A DNA stretch of 64,000 nucleotides from Nematostella vectensis (lineage: Eukaryota; Cnidaria; Anthozoa; Actiniaria; Edwardsiidae): assembly GCF_932526225.1 (NCBI RefSeq), contig NC_064043.1, positions 6,563,501 to 6,627,500 on the forward strand. The letters run 5' to 3'. The position numbers and the translations under genes were made by a program. This document shows, piece after piece, positions 45,718 to 58,600 of this stretch. The notes under the pieces are model-generated. The model worked only from the letters and a program-made list of their open reading frames with translations. It did not search any database and was not told where the DNA came from. Numbering within the stretch: position 1 is the first letter of the stretch; each line of letters starts with the position of its first letter.

Positions 45718-47640
45718 TTAATTCGCAAAGGGACTTTCCGCTTCCCTTTCGTTGTTGGATGCAAAATATGAATGAATGTGTACAGAGTTTGAGTTATGAA
45801 AACTAAAGCTAAAGCAAGTATTTTTCATACATTAAGTATTAAATAATGTATAAAAATGATAAAAAACATTATTTTTTACATTGATAACCTAAAGACTAAA
45901 CTAAAAAGCAGGATAGGTATGTTTTAGAATATAAAAAACACCGCGAAAAAACTTTATGGAACTTCAAACACGGCCGCCATATTGACCGTTCGTTCGATTT
46001 GAGACTGGAGACAAATTTTATCCATTTTGTGCGGGCTTCCTGTGGTGACTACATGGTTGAAAGAAAAAACAGTTGCGTTTCTAAGGTAATTTTTAAAGAT
46101 ATATGGCTCGCTTTTATTGTCGCTTTTTCCTTATGACTGAATTATCAAATTTATCGCATGAAAAAAGGAGAATCGCACAAAGAAGGACGGTATGTAATGA
46201 CACTTTGCTTTTTTTATTTTCAAAGGGTGTTGTAAATTATGGTTTTGTGTTTTGTCTGATAGAAGAGCAAACGAACACGTATGCGAAAAAACAGTGACGC
46301 GACACAACGAAGCCAAGCGCGAAGAAAGCTATGTTAGCAGGGAGAATCGCACAAAGAAGGACGTTTTGTGTATCAGTACACTATGTGTGTTAATAGGGAC
46401 CCAGTTAGCTCTCGACCAGCTCTGTGATCACATGTAAACCATCACCACTTTTAATTCTTTCTTATCTAGTACTAGAACATTTGTTGTTCTTTTTCTTCTT
46501 CTAATCTTTTAATTATTCGATGAAAATTCAATGGATAAATAAAAAAAATACATTGTAAAATCGTACCCTGCTATCGAAACTCACCGTCTTTTTCAGAAGA
46601 ATAGAGTTACGCCATGATCATATAATTTTGTAAATGTTCCTTGCTTCCACTAGTATTGGCTTGTACAAGAGTAAGGGGCATTTACACAGAAACTACCCCC
46701 CCACCCCCCCCCCCCCCCCCCCCCACCCACTTCTTATCGCACATGATTTCTATGATTCCCTCCCCTCTCCCTTCCCCTATGCGATCTTGGCTGTATACCG
46801 TTTAAAGTCGTAGAGGCCTGGAAGTTTACACCTTTTGCTTTTCATTACCGAGAAATACGCAGTCATTTTAGCCAAAATTACAAACATTTACGCCGATGTA
46901 CTGTCATTTAAGCGAAAGTAAAATCATTTGAACTAAAAGGAAAAACATTAACGAACTTTACATAATTGAATGCACACAATTGCATTTTCCTCACATTCAT
47001 TTACATTATTCGACAACCAGGAATGAAAAATCTATTTTTATTTGCGCGTTGATACGTAACAATAGCACAAACAAAATATCAATAATACGAGAACTCGCAA
47101 TAAATACAGTGAACGAAATATTCATTAACATTTTTATTACAGCAAGTGCAAACGATAGTATTTTGTGAAAGTCATTTGCGTGCTTCTTACAAACGTTAGC
47201 GCCTCCGTACAAACAATAAGCCCTTTATGACAAACAATATCCTAAAATAATTATTTAATTGCTTCGCTCATCACGGCTTTTTGGCTGAGCGTCACTGGAC
47301 GAGAGAAGTCTGGAGGCTCTGGGGCGAAACATTGACACCCTCTCAAAATTTCTGGCCCTGGTAAATATACATACACCTGCTTATTTTTTATGTAATGACC
47401 TTCCAGAAAATCGAACTGAAATAGCGTTTAGGGCCTCCGTCCTTTCAAATGCTAATTTACGCATTCCCAATTTCGCAGACTAGGTTTCTATGCCTTACGG
47501 TCGTATTCAAATTGAGACGGTTTACGTTTACCTTTAATAATATACTTCACAAAGGCATATATGGCCATATCGTAAAGGTATAAAAAAATAAATGAATAAA
47601 TAAAATAATAATAACTATAGACATAACTATAACAGACTGA
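45718..47640. other. Intergenic interval upstream of EOGT
   Basis: Contains the presumed EOGT promoter above exon 1, whose donor follows 45717. A run of about 24 C lies at about 46697-46724. GGGCTTCCTGTGGTGA at about 46034 also occurs at about 39242. Short ORFs have no support. Confidence 0.35.
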
Positions 47641-47649
47641 ATAAATAAA

Positions 47650-48027
47650 CTAAATAGATGCCAGGAAAGTATCGATAGTGGGCTGAGTGATAGTACTAAC
47701 TGGAAGGCCATTCCACATTCTTATTGCGTGTGGAAAAAAGCTTCCTTTGAAAGCGTTAGTTTTGCAACTGACTAGTGCAAATCTTTGTGGATGGTATTGT
47801 CTAGTTGTTGTGTACATTTGGGGAGTTGCATAAGGTGGCATAGAAATTTCTCTCAACCCCTTATTTATTCTATAAAATAAGGCCAATCGTGCCTTTTCCC
47901 TTCTTTCTTTGAGTTTTGTCCACTCAAGTTCTTCCATTAGACGTGTCATTGTTCCCGGTTCCCGATTCCAGCATTGCTTGCAAAAGCGTGCTGCTTTCTT
48001 CTGCACTGCTTCTATGGCATCAATCAA
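47650..48027 (-). pseudogene. 3' fragment of a non-LTR retrotransposon
   Basis: An open 125-codon reading on the minus strand matches the region after the reverse transcriptase in CR1/L2/jockey-group elements: AVQKKAARFC, LEWTKLKERREKARL, FYRINKGL, then SFFPHAIRMWNGLP. The polymerase part is absent, so this is a 5'-truncated copy. It differs from the element at 30003-33025. Confidence 0.75.
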
Positions 48028-48029
48028 CG

Positions 48030-49600
48030 GTTGTTCGAAATAACTGTCATTTCTAATGATACCATTCAGATTTTAATTTTATGAAAGTTATTTCGACACC
48101 TAAAGACAAAATAAAAGTCAACTAAAATCAACTTGATATGACAGAAGAGATCGCCCCCCCCCCCTCCCCCAAGAATTTCCTTAGCCCTCTGTTAGGGAAG
48201 GTGAGATGAACACAAATCTTCAAGCAAAATTACATAGTTTGGTTCGTTCTCTAGGATAAAAGTGTTAGGCAACTTTCGGGAAAACAGGATCCCTTCCAAA
48301 TGATTTTCTAGTTGTCAGGGTTCGAGTTATTATTCTGGGTAATATACAGTGAATGTGTAAAGAAAATCTGAGGTTTCGTGTAAAAAAAGAGACAACCGAT
48401 CCTCATAATTTCCATCATGTAGACGCCATATTGGCGGAGAAGTTTGTTAATTAAAATTGGTTTGATTGATTCCCCTTTCGTGTCTGCATTATAGTCGTTA
48501 TAATATAGTGACTTTGCACTTTTACTTGTAAAATAACAAATAAAGAATCAAATTTCCGACCGGAAAATTAAATATATACCACCCCAAGAGAGCAGAAACT
48601 ATAGCACTGTATAGCTATACATATAGTTTTCCTATAGCACTGTACGCAGATCAATAAAATTCCAAACGTCAATGTTAAAATATATGTCAGTAATTACTTC
48701 CCAAAATGCAGTCATCCCTGAATACGGCATATGAAAAAGTACGAAAATAAAAGGCAGAGTCGAATACCATCAGTTTTCGGTATATCCCATTCTCATTGAT
48801 ACATATATATTTGGAAGTAAAAATCTCAGGCCAGTACCCAGGAATTTTCTTGGGGGGGGGGGGGGGGGGGGGGGGAACCCGGAAAAAAATTGGACAAACG
48901 TTTTCCGGGAGGTACGAGAGAGTGGGTTCTTTCTGATAAGAATCTGACCACTACATTGTTTAAGCCTTAAAAGTTAATCTTCACGGGACGTTTTGTGACT
49001 TTCACTTTGATGGCTTGGCTTACAACTTGAAGTAGGGAAGAACAATAAATAAAAGAATGAAAAGGTGTGAAAAAAAGCTTTTCGAATTAACTTGTGGATG
49101 TTCTTATAAAAAAGGTTCCTCTTATAAAAAAAAAAGAGTTTATATCCATTCTTTCTCGCCTCCCGGTGTTAACTTTAAAGTCACGATGATGTGTTTTTGT
49201 TTTCTATGTATTCTTTACTTGTTTTTGTTTTTTAAATGTGATATTTTTTCAATAGAAACAAAACGTCATATGTCAATATCAGCTACATCGCCATGGGCAC
49301 GAACATGTCGTAACACACATCGGAAAAATTGTGTCAAATATCAATGGAATAGTCGTTCCCTCTCTTTGTACACCATTATCTCGCTACCACAACTCAAGAA
49401 AAAAATACTGACTATTTATTGGTCCATGTTGAGATTATAGTTGTCTCAGACGATCCTGAGCAAACGCCGAAGTTCTTTGAGTGGAAATCTTTGTCAGTAA
49501 TCATCAAGAAGGACAATGGCAGCAATTACACAAATCCAATCCTTCCTATCAGATCTCAATTAGTCACCGTCAGAATCGAATTTAAGATTTAGACGGCGCT
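48030..49600. other. Intergenic interval before the adhesion GPCR
   Basis: AT-rich, no gene seen. A fragment of the CAGGCC-GTACCCAGG family lies at 48829-48890 with about 24 consecutive G (48853-48876). The promoter of the plus-strand gene starting at 49621 should lie at the right end. Confidence 0.35.
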
Positions 49601-49620
49601 CAACCTTTCAGTTGCGAACG

Positions 49621-52600
49621 ATGCGTCATTTTCGGTGGGAGTACGTTTGTGTACTAGGGCTGATGCGCTTTGCGTGGATTATGTCTGATCCCGGCAAAAA
49701 TAAAGGTAAGAAAAACATCTCCAGCTTAAGTGAATATAGATATTCAATACTTTATAATCTGACGGATTCGTAGTTAATTCTTTGAGTATTTATGTAAGAA
49801 CCATTTCGCATCAGACAGATTTCACTCTACGTCCAGAGCAAAAAATAATCTTACAAAAGACGCTGTAGTCCACCAAAACAACAATAAACAACTTCATGTA
49901 CTATCTGCTACTATACCTTCATAGCTTTACCAGTTACGAGGTGTCTGTGTTTATTCGCCAAGCTAAAGATAACCACAAGAAAATGTCAATGAGTTGCGCA
50001 GAAATAATGTTCTTTATATGTCAGCACATAAAGAAAGCTAAACACAATGTCCTATTGACCCTTAAAGGATATTGGTCTAGAAAAAAAAACATTTACAAAA
50101 GCCAGCATAAACACTAGTTATAGCATAAAAAAAGATAAAGGATAGGTTGGACACATGGAGATGGTAAAAAAATAGGATTTGCTTATCATCGAATTTTGAA
50201 TATGTTTGAAAAAACATAGAGTTTCTTTGATGAATATTGAAAAGTTTATATTTTCATCTATCAATCAATGCATGTTTATATATTCCTAACTTTGAAGCTT
50301 TGAGTACTCCAACAGATTTTTTCATTGAACAACAAATAAACCAGAGTTTTTAATTAAGATGATCTTATTATTACGTGCTTGCTTAAAATAAAACGAGTTA
50401 TACCACAAACACAACGAACCCTTAAAGAAATCATTACTCATTGAGGACACACGAAATACTTAATTACAGTGATCAGCTTTACTTCAATAAGATCCATTTA
50501 ATCATTAGTCGATGAGGTAAAAGTTTCCTGAAGAATACTTATTTCCTTAGTACTGTATACAAGATGTAGGAAAATAAAACCAATGTGTGGAATTTTCAAA
50601 GTCAAAGCATTTTCTATGTGCTCTATGGTAAAATATATCAAAATTTAAAACAATATAAAGAATGCGAATTGAAAACGAATAAAAAGTTCGCCATCCGCCC
50701 GGAGGAAGAGAACAAGCGATGATGATGGACTTTCAATACGCACTATTGATGCAAAGTTTGGCACAAATGAATATCCGTTTCCCGTTAATGAACAGCAAAA
50801 AAATAAACAAAAAATTTAGATCCCAAATTTTGATGTTGCATCTAGTGTCTCAAAGCGACGAGTTTGGATTAAAATTATTTTTTAGGGATCCGTTTTCCAG
50901 TTCCTAGACTTTTAAACTACGAAATGTAGCTTTTATTATCGATCGATTGGAAAAAAGTCAAGGCCAGACGGCAGATTAGGAATAAAAAAGACGAGGGCTT
51001 TGATTTCTTTAATCTCTATAAACTCACCTAAAGGTCGGAATGATTTTGGCTCTTAACTTGGATACACTGGGGGGGGGTCTAGGATTTTGAGATTCTACAA
51101 GAATAAAATACGTCTTTTTGTTACCCCCAGCTACAGGGGTACTAGTTCAAATCTCTATAAGACTTGACGGTTTCATTTCAAATGTGTTTATCACCTATCT
51201 AAACCCCTGTTTGCAAGTTTAGCTGGTTATTTTGAGGAAAGATATACCAGTAATTCCAGATAATGTAATATCGATTAGTAACTAGCCGTTAGAAACGCTA
51301 AGAAAGACGCGGACACATATTTTCGTGTATTTGTTATGATTGGGTGGATGTGCTTGTAGCGATAATAGGCATAACCTAAGTGACAAAAGCAATGAAAGTG
51401 CAGCTACACTAAAGTGCAATGCTCTAAACGCTCCATTGAAGCAAATTAATACGCAAACGCCGCTGCACTTGCGATTGTTTAGTCTGTTTTAGTTGCCATT
51501 TTCTTATCCTAGCGATACAACCAAGTGAGGAAAAAATTAACTCAATTAGCTGATTTTGGAGAACCTTTGCGGTATTTTCGATTGACTTTGGTAGTTTAAG
51601 TAAGTATGAAACTTTGTTTCTGAAAGGTTATTTAGATATAACATCGTATACTTTTCTTTCCAATATTGAGTGAAATCAATAACAAGGATGTGGCTGACAA
51701 GAGCTCTTTAAATAAATAAAGCCCAACAAAACGTCACGCGCGGAACCGTGACTTAAAATATAAAAAAGCCAAGTAGCTCACTACAGTAAAGTCTAAACGG
51801 AACATAATCGTAACAAACGACTTTGACGTTCGGAAGTGCGAAATAAGGCCCCTCTCGTGATGATTAGCGTTTTTGAGACATGAACGAAATATATATCCTT
51901 TTAAAAGAAGAGAGTACAAGTGACTGTTTGACACTTTTTGTCTAAGCTTCTGTCTCTAAGACACCAAAGAAGGGGAAAAATAAATATTCCACATGTGGCA
52001 ATATCAAATTATTTCACATGGGACTCGACTTGAGAAAGGCATTAGTTGTTTTGTAAGTGGAATAAAGAGAAAAAAGCAAGCAAAATTATAGTGCTGAAAG
52101 GAAATTTTTTTTTGCGAGTTTCATTCCTGATTTCATTGTTAAATTTCGTGCTATGATAATTAATCTTGCAATCTCTGTTTTTATATCATTTTCTTTCAAT
52201 GAATAACAGATCAGTAAACAATCGGCGTATCTTATCAAAAGAAGCCGACAATAAATGTGTTATTAAAAAAAAATTCTGGGGATTTCTTTCTTTTTTTTTT
52301 GCTTTCCGACATCTCAAACCGCGATCAAGTATTATATAGATTATTGTCCTATTAATATGAACGAATAACTAAAACATATGGATAGCCAAAGGCTATATTG
52401 CAAATTTAAAATCTAAAGGTCCTGTTTTGCCGTGCTGAAACAGCAAGTAGTAAGTAATCCTTTCATTTCTCATAAAGCTCCGAAATTTGCCACTCTATCG
52501 AATAACCACAATCACGAGGTCAGCGGTAATTAATTGGCTGCTCATTGTTGCAAATTCCCTGCTAGCAGAGGCCTCTTTTCTCTGTATTTTGCTGGGCTGA

Positions 52601-55600
52601 AGTTCGCGAACGCCAGCACAGCGAAATACAGAGAAAAGAGGCCTCTGCTAGCAGGGAATGTTGCAAACATAATAGCTTTGTGCTAGTCCTTTATCAGCTG
52701 GTTCAAGACTTAACCTTGTACGATTCCCGATAGATTATCGATTTTGAAAGGGATAACAAATATAGATCAAGGTACGACTACGAGGTAGACGTTTGTGAGA
52801 CCACATTTATGGGGTGAGATAATTGCTATAATTTAAAAAAAAACGTTGTACATTGTTTCGTTCAGAATATAAGCACTCATACAACATCAATAAGACACAC
52901 ACAGCCTTTCAAAAATACGCTTATTTAAAAAAATATTGCACTCTGTCTGATATGCGCGGGTGTGCATGTATCACATGTATCTTGGGAGTTTTCCCCTTTC
53001 CACAGTCAAATATTCATCAACATTTATTAAGACAAAATATATTGCAAACAAAAATCGCTCGATGTATGAGGTCTAAAATTTTCTTAAGCAAACAAAGAGC
53101 ATCGATTTATTGATACATGCATCCAAACTAGACAAAGTACAACCTTTTTTTTAAATAGGTGTATTTCTCATAGATTGGAGCAATTGTTCTGTCAGCTGCG
53201 GCGGCGGAATCCAGACCCGATGCAGGAACGGCAAGAGTCCTTGTCAAGCGAAGCATCTAATCACCAGGAGCTGTAATGGTTTTCCCTGCGTAACACAGGG
53301 ATATGCTTTGTCATCTCAATTAGGTCCGACCCTTTACGGCATTTGGACCGTCTAAACACAGCACTACCCCAGCGTTAAACAAATCACTAAGCGTGAAAAA
53401 TAATACTAAGTCTTTCTATGTAATGCAACATGTAACGCTTTTCACATCTCAAGGCTCTTCTCCTATCGCATCCATTAGTTCAGGTGCGTGCTTTTCGCCT
53501 ATGTTAATGTCTTTTACATCTTCAAGCATATCTGCGATGTTAAAAAAACACGAAACATTTAATAACCACGTGGGTGGTCTTTAAAGCACTAGCTACTTCT
53601 ATAACGGTAGATTCATCTTCCCTAGTAGCGCCTTCTTCAGTAAACTTAAAAGTTCTCTCATCTGGTAGATCACATGCCTCGATTGTAGGCTCTTCGTTTA
53701 ATAACACGGCATTTGGTCGCATCTGTCGTAACAAGTACGATAACAAAGCCCGCGAAAACATTATCGCGTAATAATCGATCTAATAAATAAATCAGTGCAG
53801 AAATAACGTCATCCAAGACACTATCGGATACCTAATCATCTAATAAACAAATCAATAACAGTGGGGGAGGTAATACCAAGTAATAGTTTGAAAATATTGC
53901 ATATTGCGAAACTTAACAACAACTGACGTAAACTATATATTTAAAACGCTTCATTAATACACACTCTTAAAAGACAATCGTTAGAGCGGGAGGGTCTTAA
54001 CCACAGACGTCACCGCATAAGAACACTGGCTTTGCAACCATCTCGAATGACATCATGTCTATGGTTACGCTGGTTTTGTTGCTTCATCGAATGACGTCAC
54101 TTACATAACATCTCACTTCCATGTCGAATGTCGTCATCTTGTCACTCCCATGGCTCTTTAGCCGTATGGAATGAGGTCAAATCCATAGCAACCGACTTGC
54201 AGCCATGTGGTATGACGTCAAATCCATATAGCAACTGATTTCCATTTCAAATAACGTTACATTCATAGAGCAAGCAACTTCCATATTGAATACCGTCACG
54301 TCCATGACAACACAAGCAAAAGAAACTAATGCTAAGGCCTTGTCGATCTGCTGAAGCTTAAACACCAGATTTTGATTTGGAGGTTTGAATCTCCCTTACC
54401 CCCTTTTATTATCTCACAACCTTCCATTTCTGTCGATATTGTCTATAAGGACTGATGCTTTTAATTGTAATACAAGAAATGTTGTAACTTAACTGTAAAG
54501 CATAATTTTTATTATGAAATGACCTTTTTCCTCTCAGACATTCCTATTTCAAATCACATCAAATAAAACGTTATTAATGTGTCAATATATTTAGCTTGTG
54601 ACACAGGACCCCCGGCTTAACGTCAAGAAGACGAGAGAATCAGAGTCCCCGATGTAGAGATGCAGATTTTAACAACTCAGAAACAAATCCCATGTTGACC
54701 TGACCTGGGTTCAAACTTTGGTCCTCTTGCTTGAGCTAAGAAGACCGTACCACTGAGCTATTACGCCACTCGCTTGTTCTTACATTATTAATCTTATAAT
54801 CACGATAAACCTCCAAAAAAATAAACTTCAACAAATGATCTCTTTTATAATCACGGTAGTCCTCCAAAAGGAACGAGTTTCATCAAATGATCACTTTTAT
54901 AATCACGGCAGTCCTCCAAGTGAATGAGTTTCAACAAATGATCACTTTTATAATCACGGCAGCCCTCCAAAGAATGAGTTTCAACAAATGATCCCTTTTA
55001 TAATCACGGTAGTCCTCCGAAAGGAACGAGTTTTAAAAAAATGATCCCTTTTATAATTACGGCAGTCCTCCAAAGAACGAGTTTCAACAAATGATCCCTT
55101 TTATAATCACGGTAGTCCTCCGAAAGGAACGAGTTTAAAAAAAAAATGATCCCTTTTATAATTACGGCAGTCCTCCAAAGAACGAGTTTCAACAAATGAT
55201 CCCTTTTATAATCACGGCAGTCCTCCAAAGAATGAGTTTCAACAAATGATCACTTTTAAAATCACGGCAGTCCTCCAAAGAATGAGTTTCAACAAATGAT
55301 CCCTTTTATAATCACGGCAGTCCTCCAAAGAATGAGTTTCAACAAATGATCCCTTTTATAATCACGGTAGTCCTCCGAAAGGAACGAGTTTTAAAAAAAT
55401 GATCCCTTTTATAATTACGGCAGTCCTCCAAAGAATGAGTTTCAACAAATGATCCCTTTTATAATCACGGCAGTCCTCCAAAGAATGAGTTTCAACAAAT
55501 GATCACTTTTAAAATCACGGCAGTCCTCCAAAGAATGAGTTTCAACAAATGATCCCTTTTATAATCACGGCAGTCCTCCAAAGAATGAGTTTCAACAAAT

Positions 55601-58600
55601 GATCCCTTTTATAATCACGGTAGTCCTCCGAAAGGAACGAGTTTTAAAAAATGATCCCTTTTATAATTACGGCAGTCCTCCAAAGAATGAGTTTCAACAA
55701 ATGATCCCTTTTATAATCACGGCAGTCCTCCAAAGAATGAGTTTCAACAAATGATCCCTTTTATATTCACGACAGTCCTCCAAAGAATGAGTTTCAACAA
55801 ATGATCCCTTTTATAATCACGGCAGTCCTCCAAAGAATGAGTTTCAACAAATGATCACTTTTAAAATCACGGCAGTCCTCCAAAGAATGAGTTTTAAAAA
55901 ATGATCCCTTTAATAATCACGGCAGTCCTCCAAAGAATGAGTTTCAACAAATGATCCCTTTTATAATCACGGCAGTCCTCCAAAGGAATGGGCGTCACCT
56001 GCGTGTCCTGGGAACCGGAGAGCTATTCCAACTCATGGAAAGACTCAGGATGTCAAGTGGTACCCGACATGTCTAACGAATACAATACAACATGTGCGTG
56101 TAATCACATGACCGTGTTTGCGGCCCTGATGGATCCTACCGCAGCACCTGTAAGTAGCGAGTTTTTCATATAAATATAATTCCTATATTTATTAAATAAA
56201 AACTGTGTGGATTGAGCCGGATCCAGGGCTTGTTCTTGGTTCGATATAAATACCAACCACAAGCTACATCATTTAAAGCACTCCTTGACAATTCTGGATC
56301 CGTTGCTAAGTGACGCTGTGAAATACTATTGCTGTAATTCTGTATTAAGTCGGCCCTCTTTCCTTTCATATAGTTTTAGAAGCAGGAAGCACTTCAGTTT
56401 TGATTTGTTGATATCAGTGAAGGAGGGCAGGTAGCTACGTTCCCATTCTCATCACATGCAATCATGAATTTCTAGTTGTCTGAAGGCCATAAGAGTGCCC
56501 TAGAGGTGATATCACAGATTGGTTGCTCCTTATCACTGGTTGGAATCATCCTTACGGTCACCATCACTATTGTGTACTGGCGAAAGCTCAAGTCGCCGAG
56601 AGCAGAGGTGCTTCTCAATATCTGCTTTAACATCGCTATGACGTGTGTACTGGTTATAGCGGAACCACTGGCCCGACATAGCCAGGTAAATTCAAAGCCA
56701 GAGAGAGGTTTAGTCGTTGAATGGTGCAATCCTTTAGCACTCGAACAGGGTTTCCAAAATATTGCAAAGCGCCCTACTTGTTTCCCTAAGGGAATATCCA
56801 TTAAATGACCTGAAAGTTTTTCTTGGAACCTCTTTGGGTTGTTAAAAAATTTAGAACTCCCCCCCCCCCCATACCACCAATCTCTTTCCAACTCCTCCCT
56901 CAGAGTATTCAATGGTCACTCCTTCCTTTGCGTTTGAGGGGGATATTTTATAATTTTTGAAATGTATTTTTACAGGTGTCTTGTGCAACTATGGCTATTC
57001 TGCTCCAATTCTTTCTGCTGGCCGTATTCTCGTGGATGTTGTGTGAAGGACTTCTTCTGTATGTCGTGTTTATCGGCGAAATAACCAAGTCAGCGAATGA
57101 GAAGCTCAAATATTTCTATGTGTTTGGATATGGTAAGTATATTTTTATTCCCTTCGGTAATCCGTAGTGTAGAGCGGGGAGCGTGAGCAGGGCGGAAAAG
57201 AGAAGGTAGAAAAATAAGGGGGACGATACAAGAAGCATGTTTTTAAGAGTGGCTGTCATAACGAATACATGGTCGTTAGGTTTTCCCACGGTGCTAAAAA
57301 CGCACGTGATATTACCATTGTACGTTACAGGTGCACCCCCTCCCCCTTGGCGGCCAAAAAGCGGGTCATTTCTTATTGAATTATCGTTAAACACCATCCT
57401 TTGTCCATATGATACCTATGGCTGCGCATCCCCCATTATCGGGAACACAGGGCGTCGCAGTTCTACCACGTCCCTCTCATGCTCGTTACTTACTTGCTTT
57501 TTCCATATGATACCTAAGACTGCGTACACTCCTCAGCCAATCCTTGGTTAGCGCCTGCATTGTTTCCATGGTCGTTAGGTTTTCTAACGGCACTAATAAC
57601 ACACGTGTTCTTATCAAGGGTGCATTTTGTCTTGGTCTCCAGGCTTTCCCATTGTGTTAGTGTCGGTCTCCATAGGCATCTCCAGGCTCCAAGGTTACGG
57701 TGATGTTGGTAAAGTCTGTTGGCTCTCCGCGGACTCGGGGCTACTATGGGCATTTATCGCACCAGCGCTTTTTGTTATCACGGTGAGAGTAATAACTATC
57801 AAAAATGTACAATGGTGCCTCTATTACATACAACTCTCGGGACCGTGTAGAGGGTGAATGAGGTGTTATTGACCATCGTTTGTTCTACCGTGCACTTTTA
57901 TTATCATTCTTGTCTTAAAAGGGCTCTTAAATCCAATGATAATATTTACTGGACGCTTAATAGAGGCAATAGTAACAGTAGATAAATGCGCTATTCACAA
58001 GATTGTTGTTCTTTCTTTTGTTATCATTACGTAATCATGATCATGAATCATTATTTTTTCGCTTCGTAGCATTGCGTCTTTCACTTGACGCCTTCCAGCG
58101 AACTTACAAGTTCTACTTTTTACGAGGGTTAATTTCAACCAATTAGTTGATTAGTTATAATTTCCTGATCTTTAATCAATTTGTAATTTGTAATTGTAGT
58201 TTTCAAACCGCCTGTTGATAAACGATTTGCTGTCTTACTCACCACCTAATTCGTTGTCATCTTGTTATTTAGAATTTTTTTTTTCTATTCGGTTGAGCGC
58301 AGCGGGTTAGAATAGAATACATTTAACCTCGACCGTTCAATGAAGGTTGCAGCTTAATCGCGGTTATCGCAGGTTATCGTTCTCACGCGCCAACCTCCGC
58401 TGACCGCCAATTGCCGGATTAGCTCGCGAGAGGCAATTAAGTTATTTAAAGATTAAAGGTGTTTGAGTGAACAATATTGCTTTATTGTCTGTTTAATTGT
58501 TCCATTGAGTTTCATTGTCTGTTGCTTTTAGGTAAACACAATTGTTCTGATTGCGATCATACGGCGCATGCTCAGTCTCAAGTTGATGCAGAAAAAATCA

